This document shows, piece after piece, positions 8,094 through 20,514 of a DNA stretch of 64,000 nucleotides; position 1 is the stretch's first letter, and each line of letters begins with the position of its first letter. The stretch is from Stakelama saccharophila (GTDB taxonomy: Bacteria > Pseudomonadota > Alphaproteobacteria > Sphingomonadales > Sphingomonadaceae), in assembly GCF_032229225.1 (NCBI RefSeq), contig NZ_CP135076.1, positions 1,965,001 through 2,029,000 of the forward strand, given 5' to 3'. The position numbers and the translations under genes are program-made. The notes beneath the pieces are model-generated. The model ran no database searches. It saw only the letters and a program-made list of their open reading frames with translations, and had not been told where the DNA came from.

Positions 8094-9839
8094 GTGACCG
8101 AGAAGAGCGGAGCAGACATTCTGGTCGAGGCGCTGTGCGATCTCGGCGTGGAAGTCGTGTTCGGCTATCCCGGCGGCGCCGTGCTTCCGATCTACGATGC
8201 GCTGTTTCGATCGAAACGCATTCGCCACATCCTCGTCCGTCACGAACAGGCGGCGACGCATGCGGCGGAGGGTTACGCCCGCTCGACCGGCAAGCCCGGC
8301 GTCGTGCTCGTCACCTCGGGTCCGGGAGCCACCAATGCCGTCACCGGCATCACCGACGCGCTGATGGATTCGATCCCGATGATCGTCATCACCGGACAGG
8401 TTCCCACCGCGCTCATCGGCACCGACGCGTTCCAGGAAGCCGACACCGTCGGCATCACGCGACACTGCACCAAGCACAATTATCTCGTGAAGGACCCCGG
8501 ACGCCTCGGTTCGGTGCTTCACGAAGCTTTCCACATCGCCACCTCGGGCCGCCCCGGTCCGGTCGTCGTCGACATCCCGAAGGACGTCCAGGTCGCCACC
8601 GCGCGCTACCAGAAGCCCGGCCCGATCCAGCACAAGACCTATCGCCCGCAGGTGAAGGCCGACAAGCAGGCGATCGAGGCGGCGGTCGACATGATCGCGG
8701 CGGCCGAACGTCCGGTCTTCTATACCGGCGGCGGCATCATCAATTCGGGGCCGCAGGCCAGCCAGTTGCTGCGCGAGTTCGCACGCGTCACCGGCGCGCC
8801 CGTCACCTCAACGCTGATGGGTCTGGGTGCGCTTCCCGCTTCATCGAAGCAATGGCTGGGCATGCTCGGCATGCACGGCACGTTCGAAGCCAACATGGCG
8901 ATGAACAAGGCCGACCTGATCGTCGCGCTGGGCGCCCGCTTCGACGACCGGGTAACCGGCCGGCTCGACGCGTTCGCGCCGCATGCCCGCAAAATCCATG
9001 TCGACATCGATCGATCGAGCGTGAACAAGAATGTCCGCGTCGATCTGCCCGTCATCGCCGATGTCGGCCATGCGCTCGAAGACATGATCCGTGTCTGGAA
9101 GGCGCGCCAGACGCCGAAGCCCGATCTCGCCGAATGGTGGCGGCGGATCGAAGGCTGGCGCGCGGCGCAGTGCCTGGACTTTCCCGAGGACGGCGACGGC
9201 ATCATGCCGCAACGCGCGATCCGCGCAGTGTATGCCGCCACCGAGGGCCGCGCGCCGATCATTACGACCGAGGTGGGCCAGCATCAGATGTGGGCGGCCC
9301 AGCATTTCGGCTTCGAGGCGCCCAATAAATGGCTTACATCCGGTGGCCTCGGCACGATGGGCTATGGCCTGCCCGCCGCGATCGGCGCGCAGCTCGGCAA
9401 TCCGAATGCGCTGGTCATCGACATCGCCGGCGAAGCCTCGATCCAGATGAACATCCAGGAACTGGCGACCGCGACGCAGTACCGCCTGCCGGTCAAGGTG
9501 TTCATCCTGAACAACCAGTATATGGGCATGGTCCGCCAGTGGCAGGAACTGACCTATTCAAGCCGCTATGCAGAGAGCTACTCGGAAAGCCTGCCGGATT
9601 TCGTGAAGCTCGCCGAAGCCTATGGCTGGAAGGGTATCCGTATCGAGGGCCGCGACCAGCTCGACGCCGGGATCGCCGACATGCTGGCGCATGACGGGCC
9701 GGTGCTGGTCGACTGCGTCGTCGAAAAGCTCGCCAACTGCTTCCCGATGATCCCGTCCGGCGCCGCTCATACCGAGATGATCCTCCAGGCGAACGAGGTC
9801 TCGGGTGAGATGGGCGATGAAGCGAAGGCGCTGGTCTGA
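8094..9839 (+). CDS. ilvB: Acetolactate synthase large (catalytic) subunit
   Basis: 581 residues. ThDP-dependent condensation of two pyruvates (or pyruvate + 2-oxobutyrate), first step of valine/leucine/isoleucine synthesis. It shows the N-terminal PYR domain with FGYPGGAVLPIYD and the catalytic Glu in RHEQAATHAAEGYAR, and the C-terminal ThDP domain with GGLGTMGYGLPAAIG and the NNQYMGMVRQWQ metal/ThDP segment. Start chosen at GTG 8094 because AGGAGA at 8082-8087 is ideally placed 6 bp upstream; the in-frame ATG at 8070 has no such site. The small subunit follows after a 130-bp gap filled with palindromic repeats. Confidence 0.96.
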   Translation: MTEKSGADILVEALCDLGVEVVFGYPGGAVLPIYDALFRSKRIRHILVRHEQAATHAAEGYARSTGKPGVVLVTSGPGATNAVTGITDALMDSIPMIVITGQVPTALIGTDAFQEADTVGITRHCTKHNYLVKDPGRLGSVLHEAFHIATSGRPGPVVVDIPKDVQVATARYQKPGPIQHKTYRPQVKADKQAIEAAVDMIAAAERPVFYTGGGIINSGPQASQLLREFARVTGAPVTSTLMGLGALPASSKQWLGMLGMHGTFEANMAMNKADLIVALGARFDDRVTGRLDAFAPHARKIHVDIDRSSVNKNVRVDLPVIADVGHALEDMIRVWKARQTPKPDLAEWWRRIEGWRAAQCLDFPEDGDGIMPQRAIRAVYAATEGRAPIITTEVGQHQMWAAQHFGFEAPNKWLTSGGLGTMGYGLPAAIGAQLGNPNALVIDIAGEASIQMNIQELATATQYRLPVKVFILNNQYMGMVRQWQELTYSSRYAESYSESLPDFVKLAEAYGWKGIRIEGRDQLDAGIADMLAHDGPVLVDCVVEKLANCFPMIPSGAAHTEMILQANEVSGEMGDEAKALV

Positions 9840-9857
9840 TGCGAAGAGCGACGACGA

Positions 9858-9961
9858 TGCTCCCCTCCCGAAAGCGGGAGGGGTCGAGGGAGGGCTTGTC
9901 CCTCCGCCAATCGCGGCGAGGCGCTTTCCCTCGTCTGGCCCCTCCTGCAGGCGGGAGGGGG
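9858..9961. repeat. Paired GC-rich hairpin repeats between ilvB and ilvN
   Basis: Two hairpins occupy most of the ilvB-ilvN gap. The first has perfect arms at 9862-9870 and 9875-9883 with an AAAG loop. The second has arms at 9939-9945 and 9954-9960. The arms share the CCCCTCC/GGAGGGG core, giving a larger inverted arrangement typical of REP/MITE-like intergenic elements in sphingomonads. The element lies inside what should be a single transcript, so it will be present in mRNA and could affect relative ilvB/ilvN expression. No transposase is associated. Confidence 0.75.
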
Positions 9962-9969
9962 ATTTAGCC

Positions 9970-11617
<1,648 letters not shown>

Positions 11618-11649
11618 ACCGCAGCGTTTCCGCAAAAGCAGTTTGACAG

Positions 11650-11690
11650 CCGGGCGGGAGCGGACCACCCTTCCGCCCGGTTCTCAATTT
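11650..11690 (+). terminator. Probable terminator after ilvC
   Basis: Perfect 8-bp GC arms at 11650-11657 (CCGGGCGG) and 11673-11680 (CCGCCCGG) with a 15-nt loop, followed by TTCTCAATTT. The stem is strong and the T-rich tail is moderate. It lies 33 bp after the ilvC stop and 15 bp before the next start codon, so some read-through into the YceI gene is possible. Confidence 0.5.
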
Positions 11691-11704
11691 GGGGAGACAC
11701 TCCG

Positions 11705-12325
11705 ATGCGCCGTGCCGTTCTCGCCCTTGCCCTCACCCTCACCGCTGCCGTTCCGCTCGCCGCCCAGCAGATGCCTTCCGAGGCGCCCGGCAAGCCCGAC
11801 GCCGCCCGCGTCACAGCCGGCACCTACACGGTTGATCCGGCCCATACGCAGGTCCTGTTCACCGTCAATCATCTCGGATTCAGCCAGTATACCGGACAGT
11901 TCACCGACCCCAGCGGAACGCTGACGCTCGATCCGGCGAACCCGGAAGCCGCGAAGGTGATGGTCACATTCCCCATCGACAAGGTATCGACCACCGCGAA
12001 AGCGCTCGACGAGCACCTGATGAAAGCGGACTTTTTCGACGCCGAGAAATATCCCGAGGGCAAGTTCGTTTCGACCCATGTCGACGCCAGCGGACGGACG
12101 GCGACGATCACCGGCGATCTGACGCTGCGCGGCGTGACGAAACCCGTCGTGCTAAAGGCGGAATTCATCGGCGCCGGCCCAGGGATGATGGGCGAGCACA
12201 AGACCAATATCGGCTTCCGCGCGACGACGCAGATCAAGCGGAGCGATTTCGGCATCGATTACGGCATCCCGCTGGTATCGGACCGCGTCGACCTCGTCAT
12301 CAACGCCGCTTTCGAGAAGCAATGA
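11705..12325 (+). CDS. YceI-family periplasmic lipid-binding protein
   Basis: 206 residues with a Sec signal (residues 1-20, ending LAAQ), then the YceI beta-barrel fold: YTVDPAHTQVLFTVNHLGFSQYTGQF near 42-67, and FRATTQIKRSDFGIDYGIP near the end. YceI proteins bind isoprenoid/polyprenyl-type lipids in a lipocalin-like barrel; the ligand here is unknown. An aggregate GGGGAGA ribosome site precedes the ATG. It sits between ilvC and leuA but has no known role in amino-acid synthesis. Confidence 0.88.
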   Translation: MRRAVLALALTLTAAVPLAAQQMPSEAPGKPDAARVTAGTYTVDPAHTQVLFTVNHLGFSQYTGQFTDPSGTLTLDPANPEAAKVMVTFPIDKVSTTAKALDEHLMKADFFDAEKYPEGKFVSTHVDASGRTATITGDLTLRGVTKPVVLKAEFIGAGPGMMGEHKTNIGFRATTQIKRSDFGIDYGIPLVSDRVDLVINAAFEKQ

Positions 12326-12330
12326 CCGAC

Positions 12331-12363
12331 GGCGCCGGCGGCGCCGGCGGCGCCGGCGGCGCC
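12331..12363. repeat. 9-bp tandem repeat (GGCGCCGGC x 3.7)
   Basis: Units at 12331-12339, 12340-12348, 12349-12357 and a partial 12358-12363, each containing the palindrome GGCGCC. It begins 5 bp after the YceI stop codon, is outside any gene I accept and could form a stable hairpin. Such short perfect arrays are prone to slippage. Confidence 0.85.
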
Positions 12364-12610
12364 GAGGATGTGCGTCGAAACCGGGTGTCTGCGAACAATT
12401 TCGCCGTCTTTTGCGCAGCGGGCTGGACAATTCCGATCGCCTTTGCCATTGAGCGCGCATGATGATTGCGCCGAAGCGGTTCGCACTACGACTTATCCGC
12501 CCTTAGGACGGGTGCGTCGTCGCGCCCCCGCCCTAAGGGAGAGCGCCGACCGACCTTGACGGCTTCCGGCGAGCGACGTCGCCGCGCCAACCGTTTCGAG
12601 AGACATCATC
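12364..12610 (+). promoter_or_regulatory. leuA 5' leader region with possible leader peptide and attenuator-like hairpin
   Basis: This gene-free stretch carries a small reading frame at 12459-12506 coding for 15 residues (MMIAPKRFALRLIRP). It has the rare leucine codons CTA (12486-12488) and CTT (12492-12494) just before its stop. A long hairpin starts inside the frame: arms 12500-12512 and 12527-12539, 13 bp with one mismatch and a 14-nt loop. A ribosome paused at the leucine codons would cover the 5' arm, the geometry expected of leader-peptide control of leuA. Against this, the hairpin lacks a clear U-tract, the leader has only two leucines and its ribosome site is weak. I see no convincing -35/-10 pair. 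Confidence 0.4.
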
Positions 12611-14296
<1,686 letters not shown>

Positions 14297-14344
14297 CGGC
14301 GACGGCGCATCAGCGCCGGTGCCGCACTACCGCCCCATTTCGCC

Positions 14345-14413
14345 CCGAGCTTGTCGAAGAATCCTATTCCTTTTCCGGGCCGACACAAGAAAGCTGCGCT
14401 TCGACAAGCTCGG
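14345..14413. repeat. Inverted repeat after leuA
   Basis: Perfect 15-bp arms at 14345-14359 and 14399-14413, containing CGAGCTTGTCGAAG and its complement, separated by 39 bp. This TTCGACAAGCTC-type inverted repeat is a common intergenic element in sphingomonads. It sits between the leuA stop and the convergent lipoprotein gene, where it could also serve as a bidirectional transcription stop. The rest of 14297-14496 shows nothing I recognise. Confidence 0.7.
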
Positions 14414-14496
14414 CACGAACGGAGAGCAAGCGCCCGGAATAAGGCGGGAACTGAGCGAAGACGGTCAGAGCGACTGTCGCCCGCCTGAGGGGTTGT

Positions 14497-15108
14497 TTAT
14501 GCGCCGCACTGCCATTCGCCCTGATAGGTGCGTTCCGCCCTGTCACCGATGGCCACACGCATGCTCGCCGGCCACCCGCGCGTATCAATGCCGATCAGGC
14601 GTCCGGCGCCTTCGCTGCGGGTCACGATCACCAGCGCCTCCTCCCCTTCCAGAATCGGACCGCGGGTCACATATTCCTCGCCGGCCTTGCGCGCGGTGAG
14701 CTTGCGGAAGTCGTCGTCGATCTTCACGGCCCCCTCGGCATCGTTGGTGACGATCGCCAGCGTGGCATCCGGCTGTTCGGCGTGGAAACTGCATCCCGGG
14801 CCGAGCAGGCCGAGGCTTTCGATATCGTTATAGACGATCGGCTGGAGCCGGTCAGCCGATGCTTCTCCGGCGGCCTGGGCGCTGTTCGTCGGCGCCAGCA
14901 CATTGGCCGCTGATTCGTTTTCCGGCAGGATCGGCTCCCGCATCAAATTGGTCATCATCATCGGCTCGGCGGAATCCGCCGCGTTTTGCGCGGCGGAAAG
15001 GTCATTGTCCGCCGGCTGCGGCTCGGATTGCGAGCAGGCCGCAAGCATCAGGGCCGCAAGCAGGGGCGCAGCATGTTTCATGGTCTGTGAACGTCGACTG
15101 CGTTTCAT
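14497..15108 (-). CDS. Putative lipoprotein of unknown function
   Basis: 203 residues. The N-terminus is basic, then a short hydrophobic stretch and lipobox LAAC (Cys25), so an outer- or inner-membrane lipoprotein is likely. The mature part has a Ser/Ala/Asn-rich spacer followed from ~95 by a compact domain with two conserved-looking cysteines (GPGCSFHAEQPD and EWQCGA). ATG 15108 is preceded by AGGA; the internal ATG 15081 would also leave a complete signal. It lies 12 bp downstream of folE on the same strand and may be cotranscribed. I do not recognise the family. Confidence 0.7.
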   Translation of the reverse strand: MKRSRRSQTMKHAAPLLAALMLAACSQSEPQPADNDLSAAQNAADSAEPMMMTNLMREPILPENESAANVLAPTNSAQAAGEASADRLQPIVYNDIESLGLLGPGCSFHAEQPDATLAIVTNDAEGAVKIDDDFRKLTARKAGEEYVTRGPILEGEEALVIVTRSEGAGRLIGIDTRGWPASMRVAIGDRAERTYQGEWQCGA

Positions 15109-15120
15109 TCGTTCCTGTAC

Positions 15121-15744
15121 CTATTCGAATCCCATCAGCGCGAGCACTTCCTTCCGGCTCCGCTGATCCTCACGAAATACCCCCATCATGCGGCTGGTCG
15201 TCATGGTGACGCCCGGCGTCCGCACCCCGCGCGCGGTCATGCAAGCATGGGTCGCCTCCACCACCACTGCCACGCCGCGCGGTTTCAGATGCTCCCAGAT
15301 GCAGTCCGCGACCTGTGCGGTCAGGCGTTCCTGCACCTGCAGGCGGCGGGCATAAGCGTGCAGCACGCGCGCCAGCTTGGAAATGCCGACCACCCAACTG
15401 TCCGGCAGGTACGCGATATGCGCCTTGCCGATGATGGGCGCCATGTGGTGCTCGCAATGCGACTGGAACGGGATGTCCTTCAGCAGCACGATTTCGTCAT
15501 AGCCACCGACTTCCTCGAACACGCGCGAGAGATGATGGGCCGGATCCTCGGCATATCCCTGGCAATATTCCTTCCACGCGCGCGCCACCCGCTTCGGCGT
15601 GTCGACCAGCCCTTCCCGCTCGGGATCGTCGCCCGCCCAGCGCAACAATGTTTTTACCGCGTCTTCCACCTCCGGCGGAACCGCTATCTTCTTCTGCTCC
15701 GATACGGTGTCGCCGTCGTCGGGGCTGACCTCATGCGCTGCCAT
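15121..15744 (-). CDS. folE: GTP cyclohydrolase I
   Basis: 207 residues. Converts GTP to 7,8-dihydroneopterin triphosphate for folate synthesis. Family signatures are present: [18 protein letters not shown], the zinc ligands in [41 protein letters not shown] and the C-terminal [12 protein letters not shown] with a further Cys ligand, ending in MGFE. ATG 15744 is the first ATG; a TTG 6 bp upstream is possible. The 292 bp between this start and the divergent M61 peptidase contains no convincing gene or hairpin and must hold both promoters. Confidence 0.95.
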   Translation of the reverse strand: MAAHEVSPDDGDTVSEQKKIAVPPEVEDAVKTLLRWAGDDPEREGLVDTPKRVARAWKEYCQGYAEDPAHHLSRVFEEVGGYDEIVLLKDIPFQSHCEHHMAPIIGKAHIAYLPDSWVVGISKLARVLHAYARRLQVQERLTAQVADCIWEHLKPRGVAVVVEATHACMTARGVRTPGVTMTTSRMMGVFREDQRSRKEVLALMGFE

Positions 15745-16036
15745 GAGCAACTATTCTCCCGTTTCGAAAAGGCGCCGGCGCTGCGGAATGCGGTCCGCAC
15801 CGATGGGGACGACACACCGCGATATCCTCCTATGGCGACATCGTCGCCCCGGCGCAACGCCAGTCCCAGCGGCTGCGGGACGGATCTCAGGCTTTAGAGT
15901 TGGTCGGAAGAGTTGGTTGGAGATCGTTCGCGGGACCAGCGCTTCGCGGACGATCGCTCCGCGACTGGACCCGCCGGGACCGGGTCGCCTATGAAGGGCG
16001 TGCCGCGCATGTGACGGCGGTGCGAGCGGGGGACCG

Positions 16037-17914
16037 ATGAAGATTTCCTATCACCTTGCGGTGCTTCTGGCGGCGACGGCCATGCCGGCACATGCGCGCG
16101 CGGCAGCGACAATCGGCACGACGGATGCCGCGGTGCGGTACGATGTACGCTTTCCTCATCCCGAACATCACGAAGCGCGGATCAGCGTCACCTATCGCGA
16201 TCTCGCCGATGGGCCGGTCACCTTTCGCATGGCGCGCTCGTCGCCCGGCCGCTACGCGCTCCACGAATTCGCCAAGAACGTCTATTCGGTTTCGGCCGTG
16301 GACGGTGCGGGCAAAGCCCTGCCCGTGCTGCGGGACAATCCCTATGGCTGGCGCGTCGTCGGCCATGACGGCACGGTGACGCTCACCTATACCCTGTACG
16401 GCGATCGCGGCGACGGCACCTATGCACAGATCGATCCCACCCACGCCCATCTGAACATGCCCGCGACGTTCATGTGGGCGACCGGCTATGACGACCGCCC
16501 GATCCGCGTTACCTTCCACCCGGCCGATCCCGATTGGAAGATCGCGACCCAGCTTCCGCCGTTACCGAGTGCGAAGAACAGCTTCCGCGCGCCGAACCTG
16601 CAATATTTCATGGACAGCCCGACCGAACTGTCCGATTTCCAACTGCGAAGCTGGAAGGTTCGGGGCCAGGGTCGCGACTACACCATCCGCCTGGCCGTCC
16701 ACAGCGAAGACGATGCAGCCACCGTCGACGCCTTCGCGAAGAAGGTGCGCAAGGTAATCGCGCAACATTTCAAGCTGTTCGGTGGCCCGCCGGACTATGA
16801 TTTCGGCACCTATACCTTCATCGCCGACTATATGCCGCAGATCAGCGGCGACGGCATGGAGCATCGCAACTCCACGATGATCAGCCAGCCGCGATCGCTG
16901 CGGGCGGCGGATTTCGCGCAGATCGACACGCTCAGCCACGAATTCACCCATGCCTGGAATGTCGAGCGTCTGCGACCGGCAGGATTGGAGCCATTCGACT
17001 TTACCCGTGCCAATCCGACGCCTTCGTTGTGGTTCGCCGAAGGGTTCACGCAATATTACGGACCGCTGCTGATCCGGCGCGCGGGTGAACGATCCGTCGA
17101 TGACTATCTCGAGACGCTGGGCAGCACCCTCAGCTATGTCGTGAACGCGCCGGGGCGGCTCTACGGCTCGCCACAGGAGATGAGCCTGCGCGCGCCCTTC
17201 GTCGATGCCGCGACCGCCATCGACCCGGTGAACGGGAATATCTTCACCTCCTATTATCCCTATGGCGCGGTGGTCGCACTCGCACTCGATCTGACACTCC
17301 GGCAGCGTTACGATCTGACGCTCGACGACTATATGCGGCACATGTGGCGCAGGAACGGCAGGGCACAGAACGATTATGCCCCCGTCAGTCCCTATTCTCC
17401 GGAGGATCTGCAGGCCGGCCTGGCGGAACTGACGGACGATCCCGCATTCGCGGCCCGATTCTTCGACCGCTCTGTTCGCAACAGCGCGCTGCCGGATTTT
17501 GCACCATTGCTGGCGCAAGCGGGCCTTACGCTGCGTCGCCGGAATCCCGACAAGGGCTGGCTGGGCGCCGACCGCCTCGCCGAATCCGACGGTATCGTCA
17601 GGCTGGACGCAATTCCTGCGCCGAAAAGTCCGCTCTATGAAGCCGGGCTCGACCGGGGCGACGCGATCATCAGCATCGACGGCCAATCCATCGACAGCGT
17701 CGAAACATGGGATCGGACGTTGGCGAACGTCCGTCCCGGCGCTTCCATTCATGTCGTCTATAGCAACCGATCGGGCCGGCATTCGGCCGATCTTACGGCG
17801 ATGCCCGACCCGACCCTGACGATCGTGCGCAATGAAATGACCGGCAAGCCGCTCAGCACGAAACAGCTCGCATTCCGCACCGCCTGGCTCGGCCCCACGA
17901 CCGACGATCGCTGA
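16037..17914 (+). CDS. Exported M61-family metallopeptidase with PDZ domain
   Basis: 625 residues. The signal peptide covers about 1-22 (ends AHARA). The M61 (glycyl-aminopeptidase-like) N-terminal beta domain is followed by the gluzincin zinc motif HEFTH at residues 301-305 and the third ligand Glu335 in WFAEGF. A C-terminal PDZ domain spans about 505-595 (GWLGADRL, SPLYEAGLDRGDAIISIDG). It is likely a periplasmic aminopeptidase that prefers small N-terminal residues, by family. GGGGGACCG precedes ATG 16037. It is convergent with the GMC oxidoreductase operon; the 60 bp between shows no clear terminator. Confidence 0.9.
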   Translation: MKISYHLAVLLAATAMPAHARAAATIGTTDAAVRYDVRFPHPEHHEARISVTYRDLADGPVTFRMARSSPGRYALHEFAKNVYSVSAVDGAGKALPVLRDNPYGWRVVGHDGTVTLTYTLYGDRGDGTYAQIDPTHAHLNMPATFMWATGYDDRPIRVTFHPADPDWKIATQLPPLPSAKNSFRAPNLQYFMDSPTELSDFQLRSWKVRGQGRDYTIRLAVHSEDDAATVDAFAKKVRKVIAQHFKLFGGPPDYDFGTYTFIADYMPQISGDGMEHRNSTMISQPRSLRAADFAQIDTLSHEFTHAWNVERLRPAGLEPFDFTRANPTPSLWFAEGFTQYYGPLLIRRAGERSVDDYLETLGSTLSYVVNAPGRLYGSPQEMSLRAPFVDAATAIDPVNGNIFTSYYPYGAVVALALDLTLRQRYDLTLDDYMRHMWRRNGRAQNDYAPVSPYSPEDLQAGLAELTDDPAFAARFFDRSVRNSALPDFAPLLAQAGLTLRRRNPDKGWLGADRLAESDGIVRLDAIPAPKSPLYEAGLDRGDAIISIDGQSIDSVETWDRTLANVRPGASIHVVYSNRSGRHSADLTAMPDPTLTIVRNEMTGKPLSTKQLAFRTAWLGPTTDDR

Positions 17915-17974
17915 CCCGGCGCCAGGCATTGTCCGGGCGCTTGCCGCCGCGCGATCAGACGCGCACCGGCCCGG

Positions 17975-19651
17975 CTATGCCCGCTTCATCTGCGTGACGG
18001 CGTGATCGACGGCACGCGCGGTCAACGCCATGAAGGTAAGCGATGGATTGACGCAAGAGGTCGAGGCCATCTGCGCACCATCGGTTACATAGAGGTTGGA
18101 GGCGGCGTGCGCCTGGTTCCAGCGGTTCAGCACCGAAGCGCGCGGGTCGGCGCCCATGCGCGCGCCGCCCATTTCGTGGATCGCATCGCCGGGGACGTGC
18201 TCGCCCTCCCAGCTCGTGACATTGGCAAGCCCGGCGCCCTTCAGCATCGCCTCGCCCTGTTCGCGCGCGTCGGCCATCATCTTCAGTTCGTTATCGCGGA
18301 AGCGCACGTCGAAGCGCATCAGCGGTACGCCGAAACGGTCGACCTTGTTCGGATGCAACGAAACATGGTTATCCCGGTACGGCAGACATTCGCCGAACGC
18401 ACCCATGCCGAACTTCCACGATGCATATCGCCGCATCCCGTGCTTCATCGCCGCACCGAATCCCTCTGGCGCCGCGGGAGGCCGATAGGCGCTGCCCTGA
18501 TAGCCGTAGCCGCGCTTGAACCCGACATCCTCTCCCTCGCCGATATTGCGGAAGCGCGGGATATAGACGCCGCCGGGGCGCCGGCCATATTCGATATAGT
18601 CGGTCATGCCCGGAATCTCGCCCTCCATCCCGACGCGGAAGATATGGTCCATGACATACCGGCCCAGCGTCCCGCTCTCGTCGAAATGGCTCCGCTCGCT
18701 GCCCGGCGCGCGTGAATTCATCAAAATCTGCGTCGATGCCATCGCCGAAGCGCACAGGAAGACGAGATCGGCGCGCACCGTCTGCGCCTCGCCGGTCTTG
18801 GCGTCGATATAGCGCACGCCGGTGACGCGCCTGGCCGCCGGATCATATTCAAGATTGGTGACGACCGCATCGGACTGGAGCGTCAGCCGCCCCGTCGCGC
18901 GCGCCGCGGGCAAGGTCACCGCCTGCGTCGAGAAATAGGCGCCGAACGAGCAGCCGTTGCCGCACTGGTTACGGAACTGACACTTGGTGCGGCCCTGATC
19001 GAGCTTGTCCTCGGTCATGTTCGACAGGCGCGTGTGGATCAGCTTGCGCCCCGGAAACTTGGTCTCGAGCCGCTGCTTGAACCATTTCTCCGCGATGTTC
19101 ATCGGCATCGGCGGCTGGAATTCGCTGTCGGGCAGATACGGCAAATTCTCGCGCGAGCCCGAAACGCCGGCGAATTTCTCGACATAGCTGTACCACGGCG
19201 CAACATCGTCATAGCCGATCGGCCATTCGCCATCGATTCCGTCGCGCTTGTTCGCCTCGAAATCCGCGGGCGCCCAGCGGAAGCTCCAGCGCCCCCAGAT
19301 CAGCGATTTGCCGCCCACCGCGCCGGGGCGGATCCAATAGAATTTGCTGCCCTCGTCAAAGGCATAGGGGTTGAGCCGGTCGTCATTGTAGAAGCGCTGG
19401 TTGCTGGGCGCGACATAGCCATGGGTCGCGATGAAGTAATCGCTCTCGATCAGCGGCTTGGGCATGATGTTGCGCGCCGGCACCTCATAGGCCGGCTTGC
19501 CGTCATAGGCATAGTCGGTCCCATGTTCGACCATCACGCCGCGGTCGAGCATCAGCACGCGCAACCCTTTTTCGGTCAGTTCCTTTGCTGCCCAGCCGCC
19601 GCTCACGCCCGAGCCGATGACGATTGCGTCGAACCTGTTGGTCGAAGCCAT
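17975..19651 (-). CDS. GMC-type FAD oxidoreductase, probable glycoside 3-dehydrogenase catalytic subunit
   Basis: 558 residues with FAD-binding VIGSGVSGG at 11-19 and the C-terminal GMC_oxred domain containing IHEMGGARMG and CVNPSLTFMALTARA (catalytic His/Asn region). Cysteines 224, 230 and 234 (C-x5-C-x3-C) match the spacing of the 3Fe-4S ligands in bacterial FAD-glucose dehydrogenase alpha subunits. It has no signal peptide of its own. Such alpha subunits are exported by a Tat-tagged small subunit, and one is encoded two genes upstream, with a cytochrome c further up. Likely reaction: oxidation of the C3 hydroxyl of a sugar or glycoside in the periplasm, with electrons passed to cytochrome c. 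It is the last gene of the eight-gene operon; substrate is unknown. Confidence 0.85.
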   Translation of the reverse strand: MASTNRFDAIVIGSGVSGGWAAKELTEKGLRVLMLDRGVMVEHGTDYAYDGKPAYEVPARNIMPKPLIESDYFIATHGYVAPSNQRFYNDDRLNPYAFDEGSKFYWIRPGAVGGKSLIWGRWSFRWAPADFEANKRDGIDGEWPIGYDDVAPWYSYVEKFAGVSGSRENLPYLPDSEFQPPMPMNIAEKWFKQRLETKFPGRKLIHTRLSNMTEDKLDQGRTKCQFRNQCGNGCSFGAYFSTQAVTLPAARATGRLTLQSDAVVTNLEYDPAARRVTGVRYIDAKTGEAQTVRADLVFLCASAMASTQILMNSRAPGSERSHFDESGTLGRYVMDHIFRVGMEGEIPGMTDYIEYGRRPGGVYIPRFRNIGEGEDVGFKRGYGYQGSAYRPPAAPEGFGAAMKHGMRRYASWKFGMGAFGECLPYRDNHVSLHPNKVDRFGVPLMRFDVRFRDNELKMMADAREQGEAMLKGAGLANVTSWEGEHVPGDAIHEMGGARMGADPRASVLNRWNQAHAASNLYVTDGAQMASTSCVNPSLTFMALTARAVDHAVTQMKRA

Positions 19652-19671
19652 ATGTTCCCTCCGGGTGATCG

Positions 19672-20514
19672 TTAGAAGCGCAGCGCGCGCAGCGTCTCGA
19701 AGCTGGTGGTGATGTCGGGAAGGTAGGGCGCGGGCGCCTCGTCATTCTCGACGTAGAAATGCCGGACGCCCGCGCTCGCCTTGCGCCTGAACAGCGCGGC
19801 GAAGTCGATGGTGCCCTCGCCCACCGCCGTCATGCTCCCGTCGGGGCGCATGTCCTTGACGTGATAGGCGTAGATGCGGTTGCCCAGCCGGTCGATCAGC
19901 GCGGCGAGATCCTCCCCGGCATGCGCGGCCCAATAAAGATCGAGTTCGCAGCGCACCAGCGCAGGATCGGTCTCGGCGAGGAACCGGTCGTAGAGGCTTA
20001 CGCCGCCGGGCTTGGTGACGAATTCGAAATCGTGGTTATGATAGGCGAAATCGAGGCCCGCTTTCTTGAGGTCCGCGGCGAAGCGGCTGAAATTGGGCAG
20101 CACCGCCTTCCATCCCGCTTCGGTGCGATGCTCGTCCGCCATATAGGGCAGCACCACCGTGGTCGCGCCGAGTGTCTTCGCCATGGCGACCGACGTATCG
20201 AAATCCTCGAGCAGCGCGTCATAGCCGATATGCGCCGAAGGCGAGCGCAGGCCGAGCCGGTCCATCGTTTCGCGCAGCATCGTGGCGTCCATCGCCTCGT
20301 AATTGCCGCCGCCGAACTCGATCTCGCGATAGCCGATGCGGGCGATCTTCTCGAGCGTGCCGACCGGATCTTTCTGGAATATCTCGCGCACGGTATAGAG
20401 CTGGATACCGACCGCCGTGATCTGTGCGGCGAAGGCCGGCGGGATGAGGCGATGGGCGAAGGCGAAGGCGGCGGCGCTCCCGGCGCCCCCGAACAGAGTG
20501 CGCCGGCTGATCAT
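19672..20514 (-). CDS. Tat-exported sugar phosphate isomerase/epimerase-like TIM-barrel protein
   Basis: 280 residues. A twin-arginine signal SRRTLFGGAGSAAAFAF is followed by cleavage near AFA-AQ, then an AP-endonuclease-2/xylose-isomerase-like TIM barrel. Metal-site elements are visible: REIEFGG, FAYHNHDFEF, CELDLYWAAHAG, AYHVKDMRPDG and HFYVENDEAP (Glu, His, Asp, His and Glu candidate ligands). Proteins of this fold act on 3-keto-sugars and C-glycosides in characterised pathways; this one should act in the periplasm. The start overlaps the stop of the upstream small subunit (ATGA, 20511-20514), and the GMC gene follows after 20 bp. Confidence 0.85.
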   Translation of the reverse strand: MISRRTLFGGAGSAAAFAFAHRLIPPAFAAQITAVGIQLYTVREIFQKDPVGTLEKIARIGYREIEFGGGNYEAMDATMLRETMDRLGLRSPSAHIGYDALLEDFDTSVAMAKTLGATTVVLPYMADEHRTEAGWKAVLPNFSRFAADLKKAGLDFAYHNHDFEFVTKPGGVSLYDRFLAETDPALVRCELDLYWAAHAGEDLAALIDRLGNRIYAYHVKDMRPDGSMTAVGEGTIDFAALFRRKASAGVRHFYVENDEAPAPYLPDITTSFETLRALRF

